Source: an uncultured Pelagibacteraceae bacterium
GTDB lineage: Bacteria; Pseudomonadota; Alphaproteobacteria; Pelagibacterales; Pelagibacteraceae
Direction of reading: 5' to 3'
Length of the DNA: 43,780 bases
Assembly (NCBI GenBank): GCA_902562875.1
Contig: CACEVB010000008.1
Coordinates: 1 to 43,780 of the forward strand
Shown here: positions 34,208-42,889 of the stretch, in pieces
Numbering within the stretch: the stretch's first letter is position 1
Layout: each line of letters starts with the position of its first letter
Notes under the pieces: model-generated
What the model saw: the letters and a program-made list of their open reading frames with translations, nothing else
The model's database searches: none
Told to the model about the DNA's origin: nothing
Translations under genes and position numbers: made by a program

Positions 34208-34229
34208 TATTATTCCTTTTTTGTTCGTT

Positions 34230-34268
34230 TATTTGTTAACAAATATTCAAAATACGTATTTTGAATAT
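34230..34268. promoter_or_regulatory. Two adjacent perfect palindromes in the aapJ leader
   Basis: At 34230-34245 there is a 16-base perfect palindrome (TATTTGTTAACAAATA). At 34243-34268 there is a 26-base perfect palindrome, made of ATATTCAAAATAC (34243-34255) and its exact complement. The two overlap by three bases and lie 23-61 bases upstream of the aapJ ATG. No loop or following U-run supports a terminator, so operator sites for dimeric regulators are the likelier reading. The bound factor is unknown. Confidence 0.75.
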
Positions 34269-34331
34269 CCTAAGTAAAGCAGAAAGTTTTAAGCTCATCA
34301 ATGATAAAATATGCAGAATTATCGATAATAT

Positions 34332-34408
34332 TGGCGCGCCCTGATGGATTCGAACCACCGACCCACGGTTTAGAAAACCGTTGCTCTATCCAACTGAGCT
34401 AAGGGCGC
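34332..34408 (-). tRNA. tRNA-Arg (TCT)
   Basis: Read on the minus strand from 34408, the 77-base sequence starts GCGCCCTTAGCTCAGTTGG, has anticodon loop TTTCTAA giving anticodon TCT (Arg), a T-loop TTCGAAT, a 3' acceptor strand AGGGCGC pairing with GCGCCCT, and an encoded CCA. It lies upstream of aapJ on the same strand, 63 bases before the palindromes. Confidence 0.97.
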
Positions 34409-34432
34409 TCAAAATTAAGTTATATAACTAAA

Positions 34433-35836
34433 TTAATTTTTGAAAAGATATTTTTTAAATAAAATTATAACCGTTAAAAGTTCAACTCTACCGATAATCA
34501 TAAATATTATTAATATAAACTTTGTATAATGATTAATGTTTTGAAAATCAAAGTTTTGTAATCCGTATAAACTTGAGTTTACGGTATTCATGATGGTCAA
34601 AATACCAAGTTTGATAGAAACTGCAAACTCTAATCCTGAGATTGAAATAAGAGAAGAGATAACTATCAAAGAAAAAACAAATATAACTACAGTTAAAAAA
34701 TATCTATTTATAATATTATAATCAATTGAGCTCTCATTAAAAAAGTATTTATTCACCATCACTTGTTTTGGTTTAGTATGAGATAAAAGCTCATTGATTG
34801 AGAATCTTATTAAAGTAATAATTTTAAATAATCTTATGCCTGAACTGGTTGAAAAAAAGGATCCTCCAATAATTACCAAGATTAAATAGAAAAAAAATAA
34901 ATTACTATTATATCCATCAAAATAAATTCCTATATTTGAAACGGAAGTGGTAATAGATAGTAGAAGCTCTGGAAAATTATTATTACTAAAAAATATAAAA
35001 AATATAAATATAATTAAAACTAAATAAAATAATAAATAAAGATCTTCAGTAAAAAAATTTAAATATCTATTTTTTAAAAATAATAAATTATAAATTAAAA
35101 AAATACTAAAAAATGAAATTAAAAGCGTCAAAGAAAATATAATAATTTTATAATCCTGGTCTAAAATATAATTAATTTGGTTAGTTGGTTTAAAACCACC
35201 GGAGGAAATAATAGAGAGTGCAAAATTAAACGCATCAAAATCTCTTAAATCTATAAATTTAAGTAATATAAAAATTATTATTGTAAGTATTAAATAAATT
35301 ATAAATACCTTAGATGCTTGTTTAAATATTTCTGAAGAGTTGAAAGATATAAAATTGGTTAGTGATTTTCTTAAATTAGTATCAAAAATGTCAATTAAAA
35401 TTATTATTGAAAAAAGAAAATATAGTCCACCAACCCATTGTGAAGTTGATCTCCAAATCAACAAACTTTCATCGATTTGTCTTAAATTATTAAAAATTGT
35501 AAATCCAGTTGAAGTAAAGCCTGAAACAGCCTCAAAATAACTATCGACTAGAGACAAATTATAAATACTGAAATAATATGGAAGCGCTATTATAATAGGT
35601 ATAATTAAATAACCAGATAATACTACAATAATTTTATTATAAATATTAAGCTTACTTTGATTTTTTTTTACTATAAATAAAATTGTTGTAAGAACTAATG
35701 ATACCACTAGAGAAGAAATATAACTATCGACGTTAATATATAAATTAAAATAATATGAATAAATAATATTTAATACAGATAAAATAGAAACTAATAAAAA
35801 AAAACTCCCAAGGAATAAAAAGTTGAAACTTGACAT
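34433..35836 (-). CDS. trkH: Trk-type potassium uptake protein TrkH
   Basis: Membrane channel subunit of the Trk potassium transporter. The 467-aa protein has the four pore-loop signature regions: AVSGFTSTGFTIF, SIISSGGFKPTN, VSNIGIYFDGYN and NTVNSSLYGLQNF, plus the SFFSTSSGIRLFKI motif in helix 8. About ten hydrophobic segments are seen; the sequence is extremely rich in Ile, Leu and Phe. It is 55 bases after trkA, the partner gating subunit, which supports the assignment over other K+ transporters. Confidence 0.94.
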   Translation of the reverse strand: MSSFNFLFLGSFFLLVSILSVLNIIYSYYFNLYINVDSYISSLVVSLVLTTILFIVKKNQSKLNIYNKIIVVLSGYLIIPIIIALPYYFSIYNLSLVDSYFEAVSGFTSTGFTIFNNLRQIDESLLIWRSTSQWVGGLYFLFSIIILIDIFDTNLRKSLTNFISFNSSEIFKQASKVFIIYLILTIIIFILLKFIDLRDFDAFNFALSIISSGGFKPTNQINYILDQDYKIIIFSLTLLISFFSIFLIYNLLFLKNRYLNFFTEDLYLLFYLVLIIFIFFIFFSNNNFPELLLSITTSVSNIGIYFDGYNSNLFFFYLILVIIGGSFFSTSSGIRLFKIITLIRFSINELLSHTKPKQVMVNKYFFNESSIDYNIINRYFLTVVIFVFSLIVISSLISISGLEFAVSIKLGILTIMNTVNSSLYGLQNFDFQNINHYTKFILIIFMIIGRVELLTVIILFKKYLFKN

Positions 35837-35891
35837 TAATTAAATAGAACTAATTCTGAAAATATTTTCTACGAAAGGAATTTGATCTCTT

Positions 35892-37214
35892 TTAGCCAAA
35901 AAAAACAACGGTATCATTTTTTTCAAATTTAGAATTTGATCTTGGTATCAATATTTCATTATTTCTTAAAATTGCTCCTACCCTAACACCATCAGGTAAA
36001 TTTGCATTTTTTAGATCTTTATTAATTAATTCAGAGGTCTCAATTATATCTGCCTCGATAACTTCATATTCGCCATTCAAAATAGTATATGCAGTTTCGA
36101 TTGTACCTTTGTGAACATGTTTCAATATAGTCGATACAGTATCCATTCTTGGATCAATCAAATCATCTATTTTTAAAGATGACTGTAATAAAGAATAATT
36201 AGGTTTATTTATAAGAGCCATTGTTCTCTTATTTTTAGAAAATTTTTCTACAAGTACACTAACCATTAAATTGTCCTCATCATCATTTGTTAATGCTAAA
36301 ACTGTTTCTACTTCATTTAAATTTGCTTCTTCTAGTATATCTTGTTCAAGGCCATTTCCATTAATTACAATAGAATTATTAAGTTCATTTGCAATATACT
36401 CGGCACGTCCTTTGTCTTTTTCTATTAGTTTTATTCTTATATCTTCAATCGAATTTTCTAAATTTTTTGCTAAATTAAAACCTATATTTCCCCCACCTAT
36501 AATTAATATTTTTGTTGATATTTTTTCGTCATGTCCAAATGCTTTGAGAGTTTCTTGCATTTGCGTAGCATTTATTATTACATATGCTTTATCATCAATG
36601 TTCATCACATCATTTTTTTTTAAAGAGATAAACTTTTCGTTTCTTACAACACCTAAAATATTGGCATTTAATTTTGGGTATTTTTTAGTTATCTCATTCA
36701 ACTTTATAGATTTTAATGGACAATTTTTTTTAATTTCAATCTCCAATAGTCGAATTTTATTTTCAGCAAATGGGATGTTGTCTAATGCACCTGGAGCCTC
36801 TAGCTTCCTTTGAATTGATTTTGCAATTTCAAGTTCTGGCGAAATTATATAATCAATTGGTAAGTTTTCTTTATTAAAAAGTGTTGAGTATTTTGAGTTC
36901 AAATAGTCCTGAGATCGAATACGTGCAATTTTTTTGGGAACTTTAAATATTGAATAAGCAATTTGACAAATTAACATGTTAATTTCATCATTTCTAGTTA
37001 CAGCAATAATCATGTCTGCATCATTAGTATTTGCTTTTTCTAATACATTAGGAGAGGTAGCTTTACCTACTATGGCTTTTACATCTAAATTGTCATTAAT
37101 TTTTTGAATATCCTCGCTAGATTGATCTATCACTGTAATTGAATGATTTTGCTCGGTTAATATTTTTGCAATAGTATAGCCAACTCTGCCAGCTCCACAG
37201 ATTATTATATTCAT
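35892..37214 (-). CDS. trkA: Trk potassium system NAD-binding regulator TrkA
   Basis: Peripheral gating protein of the Trk system. The 440-aa protein has two halves, each with a Rossmann start: IIICGAGRVGYTIAKILTEQNHSITVID at the N-terminus and ILIIGGGNIGFNLAKNLEN at about residue 235. Each is followed by RCK-type C-terminal regions. The acidic base ends of the Rossmann folds (VIDQS, LIEKD) predict NAD(H) binding. The start overlaps the ntrX stop by one base, so potassium uptake and the two-component genes are transcribed together, a frequent alphaproteobacterial arrangement. Confidence 0.95.
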   Translation of the reverse strand: MNIIICGAGRVGYTIAKILTEQNHSITVIDQSSEDIQKINDNLDVKAIVGKATSPNVLEKANTNDADMIIAVTRNDEINMLICQIAYSIFKVPKKIARIRSQDYLNSKYSTLFNKENLPIDYIISPELEIAKSIQRKLEAPGALDNIPFAENKIRLLEIEIKKNCPLKSIKLNEITKKYPKLNANILGVVRNEKFISLKKNDVMNIDDKAYVIINATQMQETLKAFGHDEKISTKILIIGGGNIGFNLAKNLENSIEDIRIKLIEKDKGRAEYIANELNNSIVINGNGLEQDILEEANLNEVETVLALTNDDEDNLMVSVLVEKFSKNKRTMALINKPNYSLLQSSLKIDDLIDPRMDTVSTILKHVHKGTIETAYTILNGEYEVIEADIIETSELINKDLKNANLPDGVRVGAILRNNEILIPRSNSKFEKNDTVVFFG

Positions 37215-38569
37215 TAATTTAAATCTTTAACCCCTAAGAGTTTTAATTTTCTGTGCAAAGCAGATCTCTCCATACCTACAAATTTCGCTGTTTTTGAGAT
37301 ATTTCCACCAAATTTTTTAAGTTGTGTAGTTAAATATTCTTTTTCAAAATTTTCTCTTGCCTCTCTTAAAGGAAATGACAAATTATCTGTAATAGAAAAT
37401 TTATCTTCGCTAGATTTTGATAACGATTCTTTAATAATGTTCATAATTTTTTCACTATTGTTGTCGGAGTCTAAAATGACAATTCTTTCAACTAAATTTC
37501 TTAATTCTCTTACATTTCCTGGCCAAGAATAGTTAAGTAAATAATTTTTATCCTCAATTTTAAATTCTCTTCTATTGTAATTTTTACATATCTCCGTTAT
37601 GAAGTAATCAGTTAAAACTGGAATATCCTCTATTCGGCTACTCAAAGGTTCAATATTTACATTGAACACATTAAGCCTATGAAACAAATCTTCTCTAAAA
37701 TTTCCATATTTTATTTCACTTAAAATATCTTTACTTGATGAACATACAATCCTTACGTCAACTTTAATATCGTGATTACCGTTTATTCTTTTAAATTTTT
37801 GATCAATTACGACTCTTAATATTTTAGATTGAGTTTCCAGAGGTATTTCAGTAACTTCATCTATTAATAGGAAGCCACCAGAGGCTTTCTCCAATGCACC
37901 ATAAGAAATGGAACCATCAATTTTTTCTTCCCCAAATAATTCCTCCTCGTATTTTTTAACATCTAATAATGCACCATTTAAAATTATAAAAGGATTTTGA
38001 CTCCTTTTAGATTTTTTATGAATTTTTCTAGCGATTAACTCTTTTCCAGATCCAGTAGGACCTGTAATTAATATTCGGCTATCTGATAAAGCAAGTTTAT
38101 TAATTTGATCTTTTATTGATATGACGTTTTGACTTAGTCCAACTAAATCGAAGGAATGAAACAATTTTGATCTTAATGATTTATTTTCATTTTTTAATTT
38201 AATATTTTCAACAGCTCTATTAATAAAATTAACAAGTCTTTCCTTATCGAATGGTTTTTGTATAAATTCAAATGCACCAGATTTTAAAGATTTAATAGCC
38301 ATCTCTATATTTGCATGTCCAGAAATTATAATTACAGGAATATCTTTATCTTTTAATTTTAGATGATTTAATAATTCAATTCCGTCATTATCACTTTTGT
38401 CTAATTTTACGTCAATAACTGCTACATCTGGTAATTTTTTATCAATTTCTCTTAAAGCTTGATTGTAGTTTGCTGCTAATCTAGTTTTGTATCCAGAGTC
38501 AGATAGTATTTCCTGTAAAATTAATCTTATCTCTGCATTGTCATCAATTATAAGTATTTCAGTAGACAT
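37214..38569 (-). CDS. ntrX: NtrX-type response regulator without the sigma-54 contact loop
   Basis: Response regulator partner of NtrY. The 451-aa protein has a receiver domain with Asp53 in VAVIDVKLD, acidic pair at residues 9-10, a AAA+ domain with Walker A GPTGSGKE at about residues 170-177 and Walker B-like GGFLLIDEV, and a C-terminal Fis-type helix-turn-helix (GNISKTAKFVGMERSALHRKL). In place of the GAFTGA loop that contacts sigma-54 in NtrC, the sequence reads EELFGEEKIDGSISYGALEKASGG, with no GAFTGA. It therefore cannot act as a normal sigma-54 activator, and probably represses or activates by direct DNA binding. Confidence 0.93.
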   Translation of the reverse strand: MSTEILIIDDNAEIRLILQEILSDSGYKTRLAANYNQALREIDKKLPDVAVIDVKLDKSDNDGIELLNHLKLKDKDIPVIIISGHANIEMAIKSLKSGAFEFIQKPFDKERLVNFINRAVENIKLKNENKSLRSKLFHSFDLVGLSQNVISIKDQINKLALSDSRILITGPTGSGKELIARKIHKKSKRSQNPFIILNGALLDVKKYEEELFGEEKIDGSISYGALEKASGGFLLIDEVTEIPLETQSKILRVVIDQKFKRINGNHDIKVDVRIVCSSSKDILSEIKYGNFREDLFHRLNVFNVNIEPLSSRIEDIPVLTDYFITEICKNYNRREFKIEDKNYLLNYSWPGNVRELRNLVERIVILDSDNNSEKIMNIIKESLSKSSEDKFSITDNLSFPLREARENFEKEYLTTQLKKFGGNISKTAKFVGMERSALHRKLKLLGVKDLN

Positions 38570-38575
38570 ATTTTT

Positions 38576-40351
38576 TTAATTTGGAAAAGAAATTTTTAGT
38601 TTTGCACCATTTTTATGATCTAATATTTTAAATGTACCATTATGATCTGCTATAATTTTATTTACTATTGATAGTCCTAATCCTGAGCCATTTTTCTTTG
38701 TAGTAAAATATGGTTTAATTAAATTTTGTAAATTAATATCTTTAAAACCTAATCCATTATCTACTACTAAAATGTCTATATAATCTTTAATTTTTATAAT
38801 TTCTATACTAATTATTCCCTCATAATTAGGCTTTTTTAAACGTTTTTCATGTATGCTCTCTAATGAATTTTTAATCAAATTTAATATCACTCTACTGATT
38901 TGCTCTAAATCACAATTTAAAAATAAATCTAAATAAGAATTTTTATTAAAAATGATTTTAGTATTACTATCCATTTTTTTTGTTAAATTTATATTATTGT
39001 TAATTATATTTATTAGATCATTTTTCTTGAACAAAGGTTTGGGCATTCTAGCAAAGTCTGAAAATTCATTGACTAATTTTTCAATTTGTTTGATTTGGGT
39101 TGTAATAATATTTAAATTAGAATTAAATTTATCCTTATTAAGTTTATCAAAATTTTCTAAATATTTTGATCTTAAGTTATCAATTGTTAATTGTATTGGT
39201 GTAAGCGGATTTTTAATTTCATGTGCTAATTTTCTTGCAACTGTGCTCCATGCTTCATGTCTTTCATTTATTAGCAATTTTTGCTGTTGACTCTTTAATT
39301 TATTAATCATTGCATTAAAATTTGTATTTAATATTTCTATTTCTTTATCTGCTTTTAATTCTGGAACTTTTATATTTAAATTTCCCTTACCTATTTCACT
39401 TGAGGCGGAAATTAAATTATTTATTGATACAAAAAATCTTGATGAAAATCTAATCGCAATAGTAATAGATAGAAATAACAATAATGCAACAATGATTATA
39501 TAAATCAAAGCAAAAGAAAATTTAATTCCTAAATTTTTGTCTTCTACTGTATAATAAAAATTTAATGCTTCTTCTGATTCTCTGAGATATTTTGAAATAT
39601 CTTTGTCTAGAAATTTAACAACATATAAATACGAATTATTATACTTTGGTATACTAATTACTGCTGCAGATTTATTTTCTATTGCATTTATTATTTTTAA
39701 CGGTCTATCGTCATTTAAAACCATCTTTAAGGCACGGTCCTCGATTGGCATATATCCAGAGTTAGTGGAAGAAAACAATACTTCTTTATTTTTGTTTATT
39801 ATATGAATTTGATCGAGTCTTCTTAGAATTCTTTGCTGATTTAAATATTTTATTAATTTATTTTTATCATTTATTAATAAATTAAAATTCTTATCTAGGT
39901 CATATGCTACTAGTACAACATCAGACTCTATTTTATTTCTTTTTTCATTTACATATCTTTTTGCAATTTCGTAAGAATTATTGACAGCAGTTGTAATTTT
40001 TAAATCAAAATATTTCTCTAAAGCAAATGAAAAAATAAATAAAGAAAATATTGAAATAAGAATAGATGGTATTAGTGTAAATAGAGAAAAAAAAATTATA
40101 TATTTTCTATTAGAAATTGAGCCTCTTATATTAATATTTTGCCTTAAAGAATTTTTTGTTTCTAAAAATATTATTGTGAAAAATAGGATTAATAAAAATA
40201 TATCTAAAATCAGCAAATATTTAAGGTTTTCATCGTTAAGTTTTATAAAACTTTTGTCTATAAATGTAAAAAAAGTTATAAATCCAAGTAACAATGTAGT
40301 AATAAATATTATTACTAAAAATATGTTTCTTTTAAAAAATAAAAACATCAA
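38576..40351 (-). CDS. ntrY: NtrY-type sensor histidine kinase, shortened
   Basis: Membrane histidine kinase that should phosphorylate NtrX. The 591-aa protein has three helices near the N-terminus (about residues 8-28, 42-62 and 86-112), a periplasmic domain of about 160 residues, a fourth helix, a HAMP region (about residue 325), an H-box with His377 in LAHEIKNPLTPIQL, and a C-terminal ATPase with the N-box (ILNLIKNSLESI), DNGLGF and GSGLGLSI. Typical NtrY is 700 aa or more, with a PAS domain between HAMP and H-box; here HAMP runs almost directly into the H-box, so PAS is missing. Six bases separate it from ntrX. Confidence 0.94.
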   Translation of the reverse strand: MMFLFFKRNIFLVIIFITTLLLGFITFFTFIDKSFIKLNDENLKYLLILDIFLLILFFTIIFLETKNSLRQNINIRGSISNRKYIIFFSLFTLIPSILISIFSLFIFSFALEKYFDLKITTAVNNSYEIAKRYVNEKRNKIESDVVLVAYDLDKNFNLLINDKNKLIKYLNQQRILRRLDQIHIINKNKEVLFSSTNSGYMPIEDRALKMVLNDDRPLKIINAIENKSAAVISIPKYNNSYLYVVKFLDKDISKYLRESEEALNFYYTVEDKNLGIKFSFALIYIIIVALLLFLSITIAIRFSSRFFVSINNLISASSEIGKGNLNIKVPELKADKEIEILNTNFNAMINKLKSQQQKLLINERHEAWSTVARKLAHEIKNPLTPIQLTIDNLRSKYLENFDKLNKDKFNSNLNIITTQIKQIEKLVNEFSDFARMPKPLFKKNDLINIINNNINLTKKMDSNTKIIFNKNSYLDLFLNCDLEQISRVILNLIKNSLESIHEKRLKKPNYEGIISIEIIKIKDYIDILVVDNGLGFKDINLQNLIKPYFTTKKNGSGLGLSIVNKIIADHNGTFKILDHKNGAKLKISFPN

Positions 40352-40385
40352 TTAAAGATATATTAAATAATAATTAAATATAAAC

Positions 40386-41489
40386 ATGAATAATTGTTTT
40401 ATAATACTTGCAGCGGGATCTGGTCAAAGGTTTAATAGCAAAATTCCAAAACAATTCATCTATTATAAAGGAAAAAGAGTATATGAACATTCAATAGATA
40501 AAGCAGTAAAATCACGAATTTTTAAAAAGATAGTTTTAGTTATACATAAATCTTGCTTAAAATACGTGAGAAAAGATAAAAATATTAAAATTATTTTTGG
40601 AGGAAAAAATAGACATAACTCTTCACTAAAAGCTTTAACTTACATAAAAAGATTTAATCCAAAAAATGTTTTTATTCATGACGCTGCAAGACCAAATTTT
40701 AAAATAGAATTGATAAAAAGTCTAAACAGACACGTTAAGAATTTTGATGCCGTGGTACCGTATATTAAACCTGTTGACTCAGTAAAGTATAAAAAAGAAA
40801 AAATGTATAATCTTGAAAAAAAAAATATTAAATTAACCCAGACGCCACAATGTTTTGTTTTTAAAAAGTTATATAAATATTCAAAATACAATAAAATAAA
40901 AATAGAAGATGAATGTTCTTTGTATATAAAAAATAATAAAAAAATTAAATTTATAAATGGAGATGAAAAAAATATTAAAATAACGAATCGATCAGATATT
41001 AAAACTGACGAAATTAGGTATGGGCTAGGATTTGATGTACATAGATTAATTATAGGAAAAAAATTATTTTTAGGAGGCCTAAGGATAAAATCAAAATACG
41101 GGACACTTGGTCATTCTGATGGAGACCCCGTTTTACATTCTATAACTGATGCAATATTAGGTGCATGTGGCATGAACGATATAGGTCAAAAGTTTCCAAA
41201 TAATAATAAAAAATTTAAAAATATCAGATCTACATTACTATTAAAAAAAGTTATAAATGAAATTAGTTTAAAAAACTTTTACATCAATAATCTAGATATA
41301 AATATTATTTGTGAGGCCCCTAAAATTAGTCCTTTGAAGAATAAAATAATAAAAGTTATATCTAATTTATGCAATATAGAAATTGGAAAAATTAATATTA
41401 AAGGCAAGACGACTGAAAAATTGGGAATTATTGGAAAAGAAAAAGCAATAGCCTGTGAAACAATTGTCTCTGTTACTAAATATGAATAA
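40386..41489 (+). CDS. ispDF: Bifunctional IspD/IspF isoprenoid synthesis enzyme
   Basis: Carries two non-adjacent steps of the MEP pathway. The IspD half (residues 1 to about 210) has ILAAGSGQRFNSKIPKQF, IHDAARPNF and TQTPQCF. The IspF half begins at about residue 214 with GLGFDVHR, where Asp217 and His219 are zinc ligands, followed by LGHSDGDPVLHSITDAILGA, DIGQKFPNN and a C-terminal KGKTTEKLGIIGKEKAIAC. This fusion is common in alphaproteobacteria. Divergent from ntrY with 34 bases between starts. Its stop overlaps pgpA by eight bases. Confidence 0.96.
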   Translation: MNNCFIILAAGSGQRFNSKIPKQFIYYKGKRVYEHSIDKAVKSRIFKKIVLVIHKSCLKYVRKDKNIKIIFGGKNRHNSSLKALTYIKRFNPKNVFIHDAARPNFKIELIKSLNRHVKNFDAVVPYIKPVDSVKYKKEKMYNLEKKNIKLTQTPQCFVFKKLYKYSKYNKIKIEDECSLYIKNNKKIKFINGDEKNIKITNRSDIKTDEIRYGLGFDVHRLIIGKKLFLGGLRIKSKYGTLGHSDGDPVLHSITDAILGACGMNDIGQKFPNNNKKFKNIRSTLLLKKVINEISLKNFYINNLDINIICEAPKISPLKNKIIKVISNLCNIEIGKINIKGKTTEKLGIIGKEKAIACETIVSVTKYE

Positions 41490-41976
41490 AAAAATTAATT
41501 ATTTATTTGTTACAATGCTAGGGATTGGTAATATTTCTCGAATACCTGGAAGTATAGCATCATTGATTACAACTATAATCCTTTTTTTAGTTTTTCATAT
41601 TTTGAGTCTTTCACCAAATTTAATTTTATTTTTTATTATTTTAATATTTTTTATCTCAATTTATGCTGTTAACAAATATATTGAAAATAATGAAAATAAA
41701 GATCCAAAAGAGGTAGTTATCGATGAATTCATTGGTCAATCTATACCTATATGCTTATATGAAGTAGCACACACTCAGGTAAAAGAAATTAATGAAGTTT
41801 TAACTTTTTATTTTATAATGTTTATTTTATTTAGAATATTTGACATTACAAAACCTTATCCAATCAGTTATTATGATAAAAACTTTAAAAATAGTTTTGG
41901 TGTTATTATGGATGATGTTTGTGCAGGTCTATATGTAGTAGTAATATTTGTTTTTTATATGATTATTACAACATGA
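41482..41976 (+). CDS. pgpA: Phosphatidylglycerophosphatase A
   Basis: Removes phosphate from phosphatidylglycerophosphate to make phosphatidylglycerol, in the inner membrane. The 164-aa protein has the N-terminal SRIPGSIASL (family GxAPGTxGTL), EVVIDEFIGQSIP with the conserved acidic pair, FRIFDITKPYPI and MDDVCAGLYVVV, all PgpA landmarks, with about four helices. The start is the ATG at 41482, eight bases inside ispDF; the in-frame ATG at 41455 would add nine residues that overlap ispDF coding and are not family-like. The end overlaps pncC by four bases. Confidence 0.93.
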   Translation: MNKKINYLFVTMLGIGNISRIPGSIASLITTIILFLVFHILSLSPNLILFFIILIFFISIYAVNKYIENNENKDPKEVVIDEFIGQSIPICLYEVAHTQVKEINEVLTFYFIMFILFRIFDITKPYPISYYDKNFKNSFGVIMDDVCAGLYVVVIFVFYMIITT

Positions 41977-42446
41977 ATAAGTTATCATTAAAAATTGTTA
42001 ACTTATTAAAAAAAAAAATGATGACCGTTTCGTTCGCAGAATCATGTACTGGTGGTCTATTATCGAGCTCAATTACATCAATCAATGGATCATCAAAAGT
42101 ATTTAATTTAGGGTTAGTAACATATTCTAATGAAGCAAAGATAAAGGTGCTTAAAGTTCCAAAACTAATAATTAAAAAATACGGTGCAGTAAGTCAAGAA
42201 ACATGTATTTGTATGGTAAATAATTTAAACAAAATTAGTAAATCAAACATTTCTGTTTCAATAACAGGTATAGCAGGACCTAAAGGTGGAACAAAAGATA
42301 AGCCAGTAGGATTAGTTTATATTGGGATTAAAAAAGGAAAAAAAACTCTAATTAAAAAAAATTTTTTTAAAGGAAAACGAATTACTATTCAAAAACTTAC
42401 AGTAAAAAATGCTCTAATGATGATATACGATATAATTAATAATTAG
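41973..42446 (+). CDS. pncC: Nicotinamide-nucleotide amidase (CinA C-terminal domain)
   Basis: Recycles nicotinamide mononucleotide to nicotinate mononucleotide. The 157-aa protein has only the CinA C-terminal domain: FAESCTGGLLSSSIT, GLVTYSNEAKIKVLKV, YGAVSQET and the catalytic ITGIAGPKGGTKDKPVGLVYIGI region. The N-terminal competence/ADP-ribose pyrophosphatase domain of full CinA is absent. The start at 41973 overlaps the pgpA stop. Longer readings from 41919 add residues that overlap pgpA and are not family-like. Confidence 0.93.
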   Translation: MNKLSLKIVNLLKKKMMTVSFAESCTGGLLSSSITSINGSSKVFNLGLVTYSNEAKIKVLKVPKLIIKKYGAVSQETCICMVNNLNKISKSNISVSITGIAGPKGGTKDKPVGLVYIGIKKGKKTLIKKNFFKGKRITIQKLTVKNALMMIYDIINN

Positions 42447-42451
42447 ATTTA

Positions 42452-42889
42452 TTATAGTGTTTCTGCTCGCTTTTGAAATGCATCAGCTATTTTCTCAAGT
42501 CCATATTGAAAAGATTTAGTCATTAAAATATTTAAAAATTTGTTTTTAATCTCAAAATCTATATCGAATGATACCTTTGTCATTGTTCCATTTTCCTCAA
42601 ATATCCAATTATTTTCCATATAATTTAAAGGCCCATCAATATTAACAACATGTAGATGGTCATTTTCCTTATAAAATTTAACATCACTTTTAAATGTATC
42701 TTTAAATGGACCTTTTCCAATAGTTAGGTCTGCAATAATATTTATCACTTTTCCATCGTCTATTCTGTCATAAACTTTTGAACTATCACAAAAAGGAATA
42801 AATTCAGGATATTTTTCGATATCTAATACAAATTTAATCAGCGTGTCTTTATTTTTTTTTATTAATCTTTTAACAGAGGCTTTTGGCAT
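42452..42889 (-). CDS. Coq10/RatA-like START-domain protein
   Basis: Small lipid-binding START/polyketide-cyclase fold; family members bind ubiquinone (Coq10) or are listed as RatA. The 145-aa protein has the conserved [19 protein letters not shown] (family Y-P-x-F-(L/I)-P-(W/F)-C), [30 protein letters not shown] and the final [15 protein letters not shown] start at the ATG at 42889, giving [13 protein letters not shown], the normal beginning of the family. A longer version from 42940 would overlap lipA by 71 bases. Placement next to lipA is frequent in alphaproteobacteria. Confidence 0.9.
   Translation of the reverse strand: MPKASVKRLIKKNKDTLIKFVLDIEKYPEFIPFCDSSKVYDRIDDGKVINIIADLTIGKGPFKDTFKSDVKFYKENDHLHVVNIDGPLNYMENNWIFEENGTMTKVSFDIDFEIKNKFLNILMTKSFQYGLEKIADAFQKRAETL

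Noticed and set aside
34243..34268. The 26-base palindrome as a terminator of tRNA-Arg.
   Set aside because: No loop, low GC and no U-run on the tRNA strand; operator or other role is likelier.
36271..36813. A 180-codon open frame on the plus strand.
   Set aside because: It lies wholly antisense to trkA, has low-complexity Ser/Phe-rich composition and no recognisable motif; typical shadow frame in AT-rich DNA.
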